64,000 nucleotides of DNA from Beijerinckia indica subsp. indica ATCC 9039 (GCF_000019845.1 NC_010581.1:1741501-1805500); one strand, 5' to 3'. Positions 8,026-16,459 are shown, numbered from the stretch's first letter. Notes: generated from the letters alone by a model not told the origin. Numbers and translations are program-made.

Positions 8026-8786
8026 CCTTGGCTGTCGAGGCCCTACTCGAAATTCAAGAAGCGCAAGAGGCAACCCAGAAGCCTCTCGCGATTGTGCTTG
8101 CCGGCCATAATGGCTCGGGCAAATCTACACTCTGGCGCCGCAGCCTTGCCGGCGTGCTGCAGATCCCATTGATAAATGCCGACAGGATGATGCTGTCTAT
8201 CCTGCCGGAAGCTAACTCCGATGGGGTACTGCCTAGCTGGGCCACTGATCTGCGCGACACTGACGAAAGCTGGATGCGGGTGGCGCAGCAAGGCGTCCAA
8301 GCATTCGTCGGGCATGCGATGAATGCGAACGTCCCATTCGCAATGGAAACAGTCTTCTCCCACTGGCGCATGGCCAACGATGGAACGGTCGAGTCCAAAA
8401 TCTCGCTCATTAAGGACATGCAGGCGGCGGGCTACTTCGTCCTCCTGATCTTCGTCGGCCTGACAAACGAGAACCTCTCGATCCTGCGTGTTCAGACCCG
8501 TGTGGCCGAACATGGCCATGCCGTGGAGGAGGCTAAGCTGCGAAGCCGTTTTCCGCGTACGCAGCAGGCCATCGCCGAAGCGCTGAAACATGCTGATGCA
8601 TCGCTTCTCACCGACAATAGCCGGACACCGGACTTGGCTTTCACCGTCTGCCGAGTCGAAATTGCGGGAAAGGTGACTTTCGATTGCCGCCGCGGTGAGG
8701 GGGCGGCCCCACCGAAGGCCATATCGGGCTGGCTTGATTTGATAAGCCCGCCCCACGTGGGGCCAATAGATCCTTTGGCGACCTAA
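8022..8786 (+). CDS. zeta toxin family P-loop kinase
   Basis: The 254-aa protein has a Walker A loop GHNGSGKST at residues 28-36, the INADRM strand that follows it in zeta toxins, and FAMETVFSH at about 107-115, typical of the family's substrate-binding region. Zeta toxins phosphorylate UDP-N-acetylglucosamine, blocking cell-wall synthesis, and are held in check by a cognate antitoxin. A late arginine-rich helix (RVAEHGHAVEEAKLRSRF) resembles the lid with catalytic Arg residues. The start overlaps the upstream small gene by four bases. The 3' end touches a truncated SDR gene, so the module was probably inserted there or the neighbour was deleted. Confidence 0.85.
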   Translation: MTLAVEALLEIQEAQEATQKPLAIVLAGHNGSGKSTLWRRSLAGVLQIPLINADRMMLSILPEANSDGVLPSWATDLRDTDESWMRVAQQGVQAFVGHAMNANVPFAMETVFSHWRMANDGTVESKISLIKDMQAAGYFVLLIFVGLTNENLSILRVQTRVAEHGHAVEEAKLRSRFPRTQQAIAEALKHADASLLTDNSRTPDLAFTVCRVEIAGKVTFDCRRGEGAAPPKAISGWLDLISPPHVGPIDPLAT

Positions 8787-8980
8787 ATGTCCCAGACCCA
8801 GCCGTTGGGAAAGCCCCAGTGTGCGAATTGCCGGTCCGGCAAGCGTTCCGCGAGAGCTGCCCGAGACTGTTTTGAGCGGACGGTGCCGATGACTTTATGG
8901 CCCTTGCGGCTCGCGGCCGCCGCGATTGCGAAGCCGAAGCCGGAATTCGCGCCGGTGATGAAGAAGGTCTTCTGTGGCAT
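8783..8980 (-). pseudogene. 5' fragment of a short-chain dehydrogenase/reductase gene
   Basis: The first ~48 residues are a typical SDR N-terminus with the nucleotide-binding TGANSGFG motif at 9-16, the second strand VIGTVRS and the helix RAALAERLP. After that the similarity stops and a short unrelated tail runs into a stop codon that overlaps the zeta-toxin stop. A complete SDR has about 250 residues and needs the YxxxK catalytic pair, which is absent. The fragment is divergent from an AraC regulator, a common partner of SDR genes. It is best read as a deletion or insertion scar. Confidence 0.75.
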
Positions 8981-9079
8981 GTTGGACGTTCTCCTGTTGA
9001 TCGGTCTATTGCTATTGACTGATAATATTCAAACCTGTGGGCATCGATCGCGGAAACTCTGAATGTCTTGCCAAATCCT

Positions 9080-9993
9080 ATGAACGCGGAAAAAGAGCCG
9101 GCGAAGCGCCGTGCGCTCGTGGAACTGGCTGGTCCCCTTGCCCGCATCAGGGATACAATTCGACGCCGCTTCAAGGCGTCCGCATTCTCAGGACTGAGGC
9201 GGTCCTTCACGACGTCCCCGTGCTTTACAAGCCGGGCGCGATATTCGTGCTGCAGGGGCGCAAGCAGGGCGTGCTTGAAGGCGAAGTCTATCTCTACGAT
9301 GAGGAGCACTATCTGGCGGTGTCGGTGCCGGTTCCGTTTCGAATGGAATCCGTGGCCAGCCCCGAACGACCCCTGCTTGCAGTCTATGTCGAGTTCGACA
9401 TGCGTCTGGCTGCCGAGATCGCCTCGGAAGTGGGCGCGAGACATGCTAGATCGACGGTCGGCAAGGTGAAAAGTCTGGTATCGAGCAGAATGGAGCCGGC
9501 TATCGAGGATGTCGTGCTGCGTCTGCTGCGGGCATTGCACGATCCTGTCGAGCTTACGATTCTGGGTTCAGGCATCCTGCGCGAACTGCATTACCGGGTG
9601 CTCGTGGGCCCGCAAGGCGGTGCGATGATCTCAGCCTTGCAGCAGTGTGGCACGTCCGGGAGGATCGTGCAAAGCCTCGCCCGGCTGCGCGAAACCTATA
9701 GTTCCGAGATTTTGGTCGCCGCGCTGGCAGGTGAAGCAGGCATGAGCGTTCCCTCCTATCACGTGCATTTCAAGGCCCTGACGGGCAGCAGTCCGATACA
9801 ATATGTGAAGGCGATGCGGCTCCACGAGGCACGGCTGATGCTCGCGCGCCAGGACAAGACGATTGCGGAGGTCGCGGCATCGGTCGGCTACGCCAGTCCT
9901 GCCCAGTTCAGTCGAGACTTCAAACGACACTTCCGGCGTACGGCGTCGGAAGAGGCCGAATGGGTTCGCCGGCATCTCGGTGAGCTTGCTTGA
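9080..9993 (+). pseudogene. AraC-family transcriptional regulator, apparently frameshifted near 9150
   Basis: From about 9160 the frame encodes an AraC N-terminal effector domain (VLYKPGAIFVLQGRK, EEHYLAVSVPVPF) and a C-terminal double helix-turn-helix (LHEARLMLARQDKTIAEVA, GYASPAQFSRDFKRHF). The family's usual N-terminus (MNAEKEPAKRRALVELAGPL, then ARIR) lies in another frame starting at 9080. The two frames join if one base is restored near 9150-9156, where homologues read EGYN. The only alternative is a start in the downstream frame (9037) with no homology and no ribosome site. Either a true frameshift or a sequence error explains this. The divergent SDR partner is also broken. Confidence 0.65.
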
Positions 9994-10211
9994 ACGTCTT
10001 GGCAGGAAATGGCCGCTTAGAAGCGAAAACGCGCCGCCAAATGTCTGCTGGGCGCTGTTGGTTATGTGCTCGCCGCACACTTGCCGCGGCCGAGTGCAAA
10101 AAGTGATTCTAAGCAGAACAAAAAGTGACTCTGAGTTGGAAGATCACCCCTAACCTTCCAACTTTTTTCTCTCCGAATCCTGTCTGAAACCGCACAAGTT
10201 ATTGATTCTAT

Positions 10212-10288
10212 TGGCGACCCCAGCAGGGTTCGAACCTGCGACCTGCCGCTTAGAAGGCGGCTGCTCTATCCAGCTGAGCTATGGGGCC
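10212..10288 (-). tRNA. tRNA-Arg(TCT)
   Basis: The minus strand folds as a standard 77-nt tRNA with acceptor GGCCCCA paired to TGGGGTC, discriminator G and encoded CCA. The anticodon stem GCCGC/GCGGC encloses the loop CTTCTAA, giving anticodon TCT, which reads AGA. The 3' end faces the accessory block to its left, the orientation expected if this gene were an integration target. Confidence 0.95.
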
Positions 10289-10342
10289 GAAACTGAGATC
10301 GGATCAAATCTGCACAGCACTTATAAGTGAGGCTTGGCAGCC

Positions 10343-10648
10343 TCAATGTGTCCAGGGACCGGCCCGCGTGGATTTAAAATTGTCCGAATAGGAAAGGATT
10401 TTGCGTGGCGCGAGCTTGGGCTCCTCGACTCGATAATCGAGCCCATTCTTCTCGGCATAGGCGATCGCTTCTTCCTTGGTGGTGAAGCGCAGCCGAACCT
10501 GGCTGTTCATGTCTCCGGAGCTCGTCCATCCCATCAGAGGATCGGTGCTGCGCGGCGAAGCCGGATCGAAGACCAGGAGCCAGACCTTGCTACGCGCCGT
10601 ACCCGATTGCGTCGCGCTTTTGGCGGGACGGTAGATTCTGACGCTCAT
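10343..10648 (-). CDS. NADH dehydrogenase accessory subunit, NDUFS4/ETC complex I subunit family
   Basis: The 101-aa protein matches the bacterial NDUFS4 (18 kDa, AQDQ) family: VRIYRPAKSATQSG at the start, KVWLLVFDP, MGWTSSGDMNSQVRLRF in the middle, and KEEAIAYAEKNGLDYRV near the end. It is a peripheral subunit of respiratory complex I in alphaproteobacteria and mitochondria. ATG 10648 is chosen because GGAGGATAT directly precedes it; a further ATG at 10672 adds eight unrelated residues. It stands between two tRNA genes, the usual isolated position away from the nuo operon. Confidence 0.88.
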   Translation of the reverse strand: MSVRIYRPAKSATQSGTARSKVWLLVFDPASPRSTDPLMGWTSSGDMNSQVRLRFTTKEEAIAYAEKNGLDYRVEEPKLAPRKILSYSDNFKSTRAGPWTH

Positions 10649-10683
10649 ATATCCTCCATTCCTCGCATCCATCGCCGTCGAAG

Positions 10684-10760
10684 TGGTCGGGGCAGCAGGA
10701 TTCGAACCTGCGACCTGAAGTTCCCAAAACTTCCGCGCTACCAGACTGCGCTATACCCCG
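10684..10760 (-). tRNA. tRNA-Pro(TGG)
   Basis: The minus strand folds as a 77-nt tRNA with acceptor CGGGGTA/TGCCCCG, discriminator A and encoded CCA. The anticodon stem GAAGT/ACTTC holds the loop TTTGGGA, giving anticodon TGG (proline). The T arm is GCAGG-TTCGAAT-CCTGC. Confidence 0.95.
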
Positions 10761-10923
10761 TGAAGGACCTGTGGACGTCGAAGATTTCAAGGAGAGATCC
10801 GCAGGCGCGAAATGTCTCGATAGAACCGAAAGCTGATACCAGCCTGACCCTTTAAGGCTCTAGCACGCAGGTCTTGCCCGAACAAGATCCGCCAGTGCCA
10901 CAAATCTTGGCCTTTCGGTCTAA

Positions 10924-11397
10924 TTATCGCTGGAACAGACTATGTTGAACGGTATCGCCGATTTTCAGGCCGATTTTCCGAGCCGTTCCCGCATTGACCT
11001 CAAGCACGGCAAAGGCCGGTGCTTTCGAGGGAATGATCGCCTCGGAAAACGGTTCAGTATTTTCTGCCAGCGCAACGACCTTACCGGCGCGGCCGATGAA
11101 GATCATGTCGAGCGGCAGATAGGTATTCTTCATCCACATCATGACGGGCCGTTCGGTCCCAAAGTCGAACAACATCCCCCGATCGGCGGGCAGATAACGG
11201 CGACCCATCAATCCGCGCTCGCGGCCCTCATCTGTACGCATGACCTCCACCGAGAAAGCATGATCGCCGGAGGCCGTCACGATGGCCAGGGGTTCGAGGC
11301 TATCCTCGGCGGCATATGTGAACCTGATGCCCCTATCGAAGCCGAACAGGAAAAGACAAAGAACGAGAAGGGGGGCCAAAAGCCTTGATGTCATCAC
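10924..11397 (-). CDS. DUF192 family secreted protein
   Basis: The 157-aa protein begins with a hydrophobic signal sequence (LLAPLLVLCLFLFGF) and continues with the DUF192 core: MRTDEGRERGLMGRR at about 54-68, LFDFGTERPVMMWMKNTYLPLDM at about 76-98, and VLEVNAGTARKIGLKIGD near the C-terminus. The family forms a compact beta fold of unknown biochemical role, usually exported. In alphaproteobacteria it often sits beside a cold-shock gene, as here, so conserved neighbourhood supports the call. No catalytic residues can be assigned. Confidence 0.88.
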   Translation of the reverse strand: MMTSRLLAPLLVLCLFLFGFDRGIRFTYAAEDSLEPLAIVTASGDHAFSVEVMRTDEGRERGLMGRRYLPADRGMLFDFGTERPVMMWMKNTYLPLDMIFIGRAGKVVALAENTEPFSEAIIPSKAPAFAVLEVNAGTARKIGLKIGDTVQHSLFQR

Positions 11398-11488
11398 GCG
11401 GATCGAGCCGGAAAGGTGAGAATTCGGGACGTGTCATATAAAGTCCCGCGAGGAACGAGACTTGAAGACATAGGACTTGGGTCCTGTC

Positions 11489-11532
11489 TAAAATTTCTGC
11501 CATGGCTTTTCAAAGGCATGGCAGAAATTTTA
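11489..11532. terminator. 16-bp perfect hairpin between DUF192 and cold-shock genes
   Basis: TAAAATTTCTGCCATG at 11489-11504 pairs perfectly with 11517-11532 around a 12-base loop. It lies upstream of the DUF192 start and downstream of the cold-shock gene's stop, both on the minus strand. It could terminate the cold-shock transcript or belong to the adjacent hairpin element, whose second stem resembles it. Confidence 0.5.
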
Positions 11533-11568
11533 AACTGTTGCAGGAGCCTTCCTCTATGGCTCTTGATG

Positions 11569-11682
11569 TTATACCAACGGTCATAATAAATGTCCGTTGG
11601 AGCGCTCTTGAATTTTCGCCATCGCTTTGAAAAAGCGAAAATTCAAGAAAGGAACCAAAGGTCGTTCTCTACGACCTTTGGT
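11569..11682. repeat. 114-bp three-hairpin element, copy A
   Basis: Three consecutive palindromes: CCAACGG...CCGTTGG, AATTTTCGC...GCGAAAATT, and ACCAAAGGTCGT...ACGACCTTTGGT. The same 114 bases occur at 19910-20023 with about seven substitutions and no length change. The element ends two bases before the stop codon of the double cold-shock gene, so it follows that gene on the minus strand. It has no coding potential of note. A mobile, protein-free repeat or a structured RNA are both possible. Confidence 0.8.
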
Positions 11683-11683
11683 G

Positions 11684-12406
11684 TCAGTGATGAACAGGCG
11701 CGGGCGCGTCAAGCGGCCTGACTTCGATCGCGATCAGGCCCTTGGGGCCCTGACCGAAACGGGCGCGCAGTTCCTCCCCGGGATGCAAAATGGAGATACC
11801 GTGCCGCCGCAGGATCTCCATATGGACGAAAATATCTTCCGTGCCGTCACCGCGCGAAAGAAAGCCGAATCCTTTCACCCGATTGAACCATTTGACCTTG
11901 ACGTCCTCGAAACCGCCAAGGGGCAGGACTTGTGGTTCCTCGCGTGAGGATAAGTTTCGCGGCGGCTCCTCGGAGAGGTCCGGCTTTTCGGCGGGCGCCG
12001 GCGCATCGAGGGATATGACGCGGAACACCTGCCAGCCCTTGGTCCCCCGCATGGCCTCACAAACGACACGCGCGCCCTCACACGCCTTGGAATGACCATC
12101 CTTGCGTAGAGCCGTCACATGCAACAAGACATCGCCGAGACCATTATCGGCCACCACGAATCCATAGCCCTTGACGAGGTCGAACCATTTGATCCGCCCG
12201 GAAATCTCGACGAGTTGGGCAGGCTCGGGCGAGTCCGCCAGGGCATCCAAGAGGGGATTGTCGAAAGCGGCATGGGATTGCGTCTGGTCCTTGTCGGGCA
12301 AAGCCCCCTCCCAAAGTCCCGGCCTGGATAATGTGGCGTTGACTGTGCTGCAGCCTTCGATCAGCCCAAAGTCGCTAGGATCGATCCGACGAACAGCTAT
12401 TCCCAC
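11684..12406 (-). CDS. cold-shock protein with two CSD domains
   Basis: The 240-aa protein has two cold-shock domains. The first, near residues 68-135, has GRIKWFDLVKGYGFV with DVLLHVTAL. The second, near 167-230, has VKVKWFNRVKGFGFL with DIFVHMEIL. These RNP1/RNP2 motifs bind single-stranded nucleic acid. An Ala/Pro/Glu-rich linker joins them. Double-CSD proteins of this size are common in Rhizobiales and Caulobacterales, where they work as RNA chaperones in stress or stationary phase. The first 60 residues show no motif and the true start may lie inside them. A three-hairpin repeat abuts the stop codon. Confidence 0.9.
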   Translation of the reverse strand: MGIAVRRIDPSDFGLIEGCSTVNATLSRPGLWEGALPDKDQTQSHAAFDNPLLDALADSPEPAQLVEISGRIKWFDLVKGYGFVVADNGLGDVLLHVTALRKDGHSKACEGARVVCEAMRGTKGWQVFRVISLDAPAPAEKPDLSEEPPRNLSSREEPQVLPLGGFEDVKVKWFNRVKGFGFLSRGDGTEDIFVHMEILRRHGISILHPGEELRARFGQGPKGLIAIEVRPLDAPAPVHH

Positions 12407-12441
12407 AGAATATCATTGCCGGGCGGAAGGAAAAGCCTGAA

Positions 12442-12460
12442 TTCTCCCGATTCGGGAGAA
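12442..12460. terminator. hairpin downstream of the sirtuin gene
   Basis: TTCTCCCG at 12442-12449 pairs with CGGGAGAA at 12453-12460 around a three-base loop. It lies about 60 bp after the minus-strand sirtuin stop and before the cold-shock start. No clear T-run follows on the minus strand, so termination is tentative. Confidence 0.4.
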
Positions 12461-12521
12461 AGTGATTCAGAACCGCTCTTGTTCGACCCGGGTAAAATGA
12501 ATGGGGAAGCGAAGACGCGGC

Positions 12522-13283
12522 TTAGCTCGAGAAGGGTTCGAGAATATCACCAATATCGCCGCGCAGGATCAGATCCGCCTCGGAATCGAGCGGTGTCGCT
12601 TCCCCATTCAAGATCACGAGACGCGCGTTGTTTTGCGCCGCGAGGAGTGGAAAGGCGGCGGCCGGGTAGACGACGAGTGAGGAACCGATGGCCAGAAACA
12701 AATCACAGGCCCGAGTCACGTCATGGGCGCGCTGCATGGCCTCCTCAGGCATGGATTGGCCGAAGGAAATGGTCGCGGATTTGACCGGACCGCCACAGGA
12801 CCTGCACTCCGGCGCCGCCCCGGTCGTCTCAAAATCGTGCCGCACGTTGGCCAGTTCATGGCGAAGCCCGCAGGACAGGCAGGTGGCATAAGTGCCATTG
12901 CCGTGCAATTCGATGATGTGCTCGTCGTCGACGCCAGACATCTGGTGGAGATTATCGATATTCTGCGTGATGATGGCTGAGATTTTGCCCTGTTGGACCA
13001 GATTGGCGAGGGCATAATGGCCGCGCCCGGGCTGCGCCATGGAATAGATATCGTCGAGGGCGAATTTCCGCCGCCAGGCTTCCTCACGCATCAAGACATC
13101 GGACAGGAAGAGATTGAATTCGATCGGCTTATAACGCATCCACGGAGAATCTTTGGAACGAAAATCCGGGACGCCGCATTCGGTTGAAATACCGGCGCCG
13201 GTAAAGGCGACGATATTGTCGGACTGTTCGATCAATTCGAGCAAGGCCGTCCGCGCTTCGCCAATCTGATTCAGGATGACCAT
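12522..13283 (-). CDS. cobB: NAD-dependent protein deacylase, sirtuin (Sir2) family
   Basis: The 253-aa protein has all sirtuin landmarks: FTGAGISTECGVPDFR at about residues 27-42 (NAD binding), ITQNIDNLHQ near 107-116, the catalytic His in ELHGNG near 125, and a four-Cys zinc site (CLSC, then CRSC). GSSLVVYPAA and VILNGEATPLD follow as the rest of the Rossmann fold. It removes acyl groups from lysines, using NAD. The length is normal. It stands alone, divergent from the ThDP enzyme gene. Confidence 0.93.
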   Translation of the reverse strand: MVILNQIGEARTALLELIEQSDNIVAFTGAGISTECGVPDFRSKDSPWMRYKPIEFNLFLSDVLMREEAWRRKFALDDIYSMAQPGRGHYALANLVQQGKISAIITQNIDNLHQMSGVDDEHIIELHGNGTYATCLSCGLRHELANVRHDFETTGAAPECRSCGGPVKSATISFGQSMPEEAMQRAHDVTRACDLFLAIGSSLVVYPAAAFPLLAAQNNARLVILNGEATPLDSEADLILRGDIGDILEPFSS

Positions 13284-13532
13284 CCCACCTTCTCCACGCC
13301 TGCTTCACGGTTCAGGGACCGGAACTCTCTCTTTTTGTCACGGTCCAGTGGCATCGCCGGGACTGGTTTTGGAAAAAGTTCATATTCAACGTAATACGCC
13401 AGCGGAGCGACCGCAACGAACTGGTTGCTCTTGATCAAGGCAAGCTTGCGAGAAGCATAGCGTTTGCCAATATGCCGTGAGCTCAACAAACCCGCATGCA
13501 CAACAGGCGGGGACCAAGGGAGAAGGAACGAT

Positions 13533-15164
13533 ATGGGTGATCAGGACCTCGCCGACCATGATGCCGCCGATCGGACCGTGGCCGAGGCGAATCCCGAGGC
13601 GCGCTTTGCCCCCTGCCCTCCCATGAACGGCGCGGAAAGCCTGTTGCGCACGCTGGTTGCGAGCGGCATCGAGGTTTGTTTCGCCAATCCTGGCACCTCA
13701 GAAATGCATTTCGTCAGCGCCTTGGACAGGATCGAGGGGATCCGTCCTGTCTTGACCCTTTTTGAAGGTGTGGCAACGGGAGCGGCCGATGGCTATGCGC
13801 GCATGGCGGAAAAGCCGGCCGCGACCTTGCTGCATCTCGGCCCTGGCCTCGCCAATGGTCTCGCCAACCTGCACAATGCCCGCAAGGCGCAGACGCCCAT
13901 GGTCAATATTATTGGTGACCATGCAACGACGCATCAGCGATTCGAGACGCCGCTGACCTCTAATGTCGCGGCTCTCGCACAGCCGGTCTCGCATTGGGTG
14001 GCCACCTGCAGAGGCCCCAAAACCGTCGCGGCCGATGCCGCGCGCGCCGTGCAGGCCGCCCGGGTGGCGCCGGGACAAATCGCCAGTCTTATTCTACCCG
14101 CCGATACGGCTTGGCAGCCGGCTGAAAGAGCGGCTTCTCCCTTGCCCGTCATGGGGCCGGCTCCGGTTTCTGATCAGGCCATTACACAGGCGCGCGATGC
14201 GCTTCTTCTTGGTAATGCGGCCTTGCTGCTGCGCGGGACTGCCTTGCGCGGCCGTGGCTTGCGGGCCGCCGGTCGTATTGCCGCGGCGACCGGCGCGAGG
14301 CTTCTTTGCGATACATTCACGCCCCGCATCGAGCGGGGCGCTGGTCGCGTCCATGTCGAACGATTGCCCTATCGCCCGGCACCGACCATGGCGTGCCTCC
14401 AGGGAACGCGGACCTTGATCCTTGTTGGCACGCAAGCGCCAGTCGCTTTCTTCGCTTATCCCGATCAGCCGAGCGCATTGACGCCTCCTGATTGCGACGT
14501 GCTGGTCTTCTCGCATCCCCACGAGGATGCCGCCGAAGGTCTCGAGCAGCTTGCCGAAGCGATCGGGGCCGGCGATTACGCGCCGATCTCGCCCTGCAAG
14601 CCGCCTGAACTGCCCATTGAGGGTGGGCTCGATCCCGAATCGGTCATGCGTATCATCGGACATTATCTGCCTGAGGACGCCATCATCAGCGATGAAAGCC
14701 TGACGAGCGGGTTTTTACCCTATCCTCTGCTCGATACAGCTTTGCCGCATGATCATCTTCATCTTGCTGGCGGAGCGATCGGGGATGGACTGCCGGTCGC
14801 GGTCGGAGCCGCTATCGCTTGTCCCGGACGTAAAGTGATTGCCTTACAAGCCGATGGCAGCGCCATGTATACATTGCAATCGCTGTGGACACAGGCGCGA
14901 GAGCAACTCGATATTACGACGATCATCTATGCCAATCGGGCCTATAAAGTTCTGTTCGAGGAATTGCACAGCGTTGGTGCTGCCAAAGCTGGACCTCATG
15001 CATTCTCGTTGTTCGATCTCCATGATCCAACCTTGAACTGGGTCAAGCTTGCCGAGGGGATGGGAGTGGAAGCGAGGCGCGTCGAAGATACACGCAATCT
15101 GACGAGCGCCTTGCGATCTGCGATCACCGGTCGTGGCCCGAGATTGATCGAAGTGGTTTTATGA
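13533..15164 (+). CDS. thiamine-diphosphate enzyme, acetolactate synthase large-subunit-like
   Basis: The 543-aa protein has the three-domain ThDP fold. The N-terminal pyrimidine domain contains NPGTSEMHFV and LFEGVATGAADGYARM with the conserved catalytic Glu; the middle domain is degenerate Rossmann-like; the C-terminal PP domain contains GDGLPVAVGAAIA and the metal motif ADGSAMYTLQSLW...ANRAY. It decarboxylates a 2-oxo acid. It resembles the IlvB-like/MdlC group more than true IlvB, and no small regulatory subunit gene is nearby, so branched-chain synthesis is not assured. The ATG near 13533 follows a purine-rich GGGAGAAGGAA; an in-frame ATG at 13464 would add an unrelated leader. Confidence 0.85.
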   Translation: MGDQDLADHDAADRTVAEANPEARFAPCPPMNGAESLLRTLVASGIEVCFANPGTSEMHFVSALDRIEGIRPVLTLFEGVATGAADGYARMAEKPAATLLHLGPGLANGLANLHNARKAQTPMVNIIGDHATTHQRFETPLTSNVAALAQPVSHWVATCRGPKTVAADAARAVQAARVAPGQIASLILPADTAWQPAERAASPLPVMGPAPVSDQAITQARDALLLGNAALLLRGTALRGRGLRAAGRIAAATGARLLCDTFTPRIERGAGRVHVERLPYRPAPTMACLQGTRTLILVGTQAPVAFFAYPDQPSALTPPDCDVLVFSHPHEDAAEGLEQLAEAIGAGDYAPISPCKPPELPIEGGLDPESVMRIIGHYLPEDAIISDESLTSGFLPYPLLDTALPHDHLHLAGGAIGDGLPVAVGAAIACPGRKVIALQADGSAMYTLQSLWTQAREQLDITTIIYANRAYKVLFEELHSVGAAKAGPHAFSLFDLHDPTLNWVKLAEGMGVEARRVEDTRNLTSALRSAITGRGPRLIEVVL

Positions 15165-15295
15165 AGCATGCTGAGCGCAGCCGCTGACTTATTATCGTAA
15201 TTTTAAATTGTTTATCTTCGGGAGCCGTTTACTTTCTCACCATTTCGCTATCACTCTGTTTCCCCCTTGTCCCACACGAGCAAGCTCTTTTGCCC

Positions 15296-16459
15296 ATGAA
15301 ATTTATCACTCAATCAGCCATGATTCGCATCATCTTGATCATTCTCGCCGTAGGCTTAGCCATACGTGGAGAACTCCATCATTTCGTCACCGACTTTCGC
15401 CTCTTCACATTTTGCGCTTTCGCACTGGCTGCCCTCCTTGCGACAACACTCGCACGTGGTCGGCTGCGTGATATTGGTCTCGTTGTCACTGCCTTGCTGA
15501 TCGGCTTGAGCGTCGTCGAGGCAACGGCGGTCTATCTCGAACGCCGACCGATCGTCACGATGACGGAAGGCTGGTCGGTGGCGCGTCCCGTTCTCGGCTG
15601 GGGGCCGGCACATCCAGGCGTGTTCCATGCCAAGAGACAGATGCCTGACGGCAGTCTCATCTACGAGACGGACTATACGATCGACGACGATTTGTTGCGG
15701 CATACCAATTCCGCAACGACAGGACCGGCCATGGTCTTTTTCGGCGATTCCTACACGTTCGGCGATGGTGTACATGACTCTGAAACGTTGCCGCAACAAT
15801 TCGCCGATCTGATACACAAACAGGAACGTGTTCTCAATCTGGGTTTTACCGGCTACGGACCGCAGCAGTTTCTGCGTGGTGTCGAAATCGGTTTTTACGA
15901 CAAAATCATTGGTGATAAGCCACAACTCTTCCTGTTCCTGACAGCGCCATGGCACGCACAAAGAACCTCCTGTAAAGTCTCCTGGTCACCGCATTCACCG
16001 CATTACCGTCTGACGGAGGACGGCGTTGCCTTTGATGGGAGCTGTAATCAAGGCGCGAGCCTCCTGTGGCACGAATTCCTCTATAATAGCGCCGCGTATC
16101 GTGTTTTCATCTCGCAGCTTATTGAAAAGCCCTCACATGATGATGTGGAGCTCTATATTCGTGTTTTGTCGGAGGCAGTCCGTCAGTCCAAAGCCAAATA
16201 TGGCGTTGATACAGCCATTCTCTACATGAGAGTGCCGGACGCTTATCTCGCGGGCACGGGTTTTACAAACGACGATATTATCAAGCGCTTCGAAGCATCG
16301 GGCGCCAAGGTGATCGACGCCTCGCTCGACAGGGCGAGGGCTGACGGCCTCATCCTTGAAATTCCCAATGATGGTCATCCGACCCCTCTCGCCAATCGCT
16401 TTCGGGCCGGGCTTCTCATTGAAGCTTTGGGAATACATGTGACTGAGAGGACACAATAG
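15296..16459 (+). CDS. membrane-anchored SGNH/GDSL hydrolase family protein, copy 1
   Basis: Two N-terminal membrane helices (about residues 9-23 and 35-75) precede a periplasmic SGNH-type domain. Block I is FFGDSYTFGDG with the nucleophile Ser, GYGPQQ supplies the oxyanion Gly, and NDGHPT near the C-terminus supplies Asp and His. Such proteins add or remove acyl groups on surface polysaccharides. The next gene is a close paralogue, and a carbamoyltransferase with SxtJ and DUF5989 faces the pair. ATG 15296 is used; a TTG two codons upstream and an ATG at 15320 are alternatives. The stop codon itself begins a TAGAGCATC palindrome. Confidence 0.75.
   Translation: MKFITQSAMIRIILIILAVGLAIRGELHHFVTDFRLFTFCAFALAALLATTLARGRLRDIGLVVTALLIGLSVVEATAVYLERRPIVTMTEGWSVARPVLGWGPAHPGVFHAKRQMPDGSLIYETDYTIDDDLLRHTNSATTGPAMVFFGDSYTFGDGVHDSETLPQQFADLIHKQERVLNLGFTGYGPQQFLRGVEIGFYDKIIGDKPQLFLFLTAPWHAQRTSCKVSWSPHSPHYRLTEDGVAFDGSCNQGASLLWHEFLYNSAAYRVFISQLIEKPSHDDVELYIRVLSEAVRQSKAKYGVDTAILYMRVPDAYLAGTGFTNDDIIKRFEASGAKVIDASLDRARADGLILEIPNDGHPTPLANRFRAGLLIEALGIHVTERTQ

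Noticed and set aside
11489..11682. CRISPR array suggested by clustered palindromes
   Set aside because: The hairpins differ from each other and are not evenly spaced direct repeats with unique spacers; no cas gene is near.
13271..13501. 76-codon minus-strand frame upstream of the sirtuin gene
   Set aside because: It overlaps the sirtuin start, has no homology pattern and no ribosome site.
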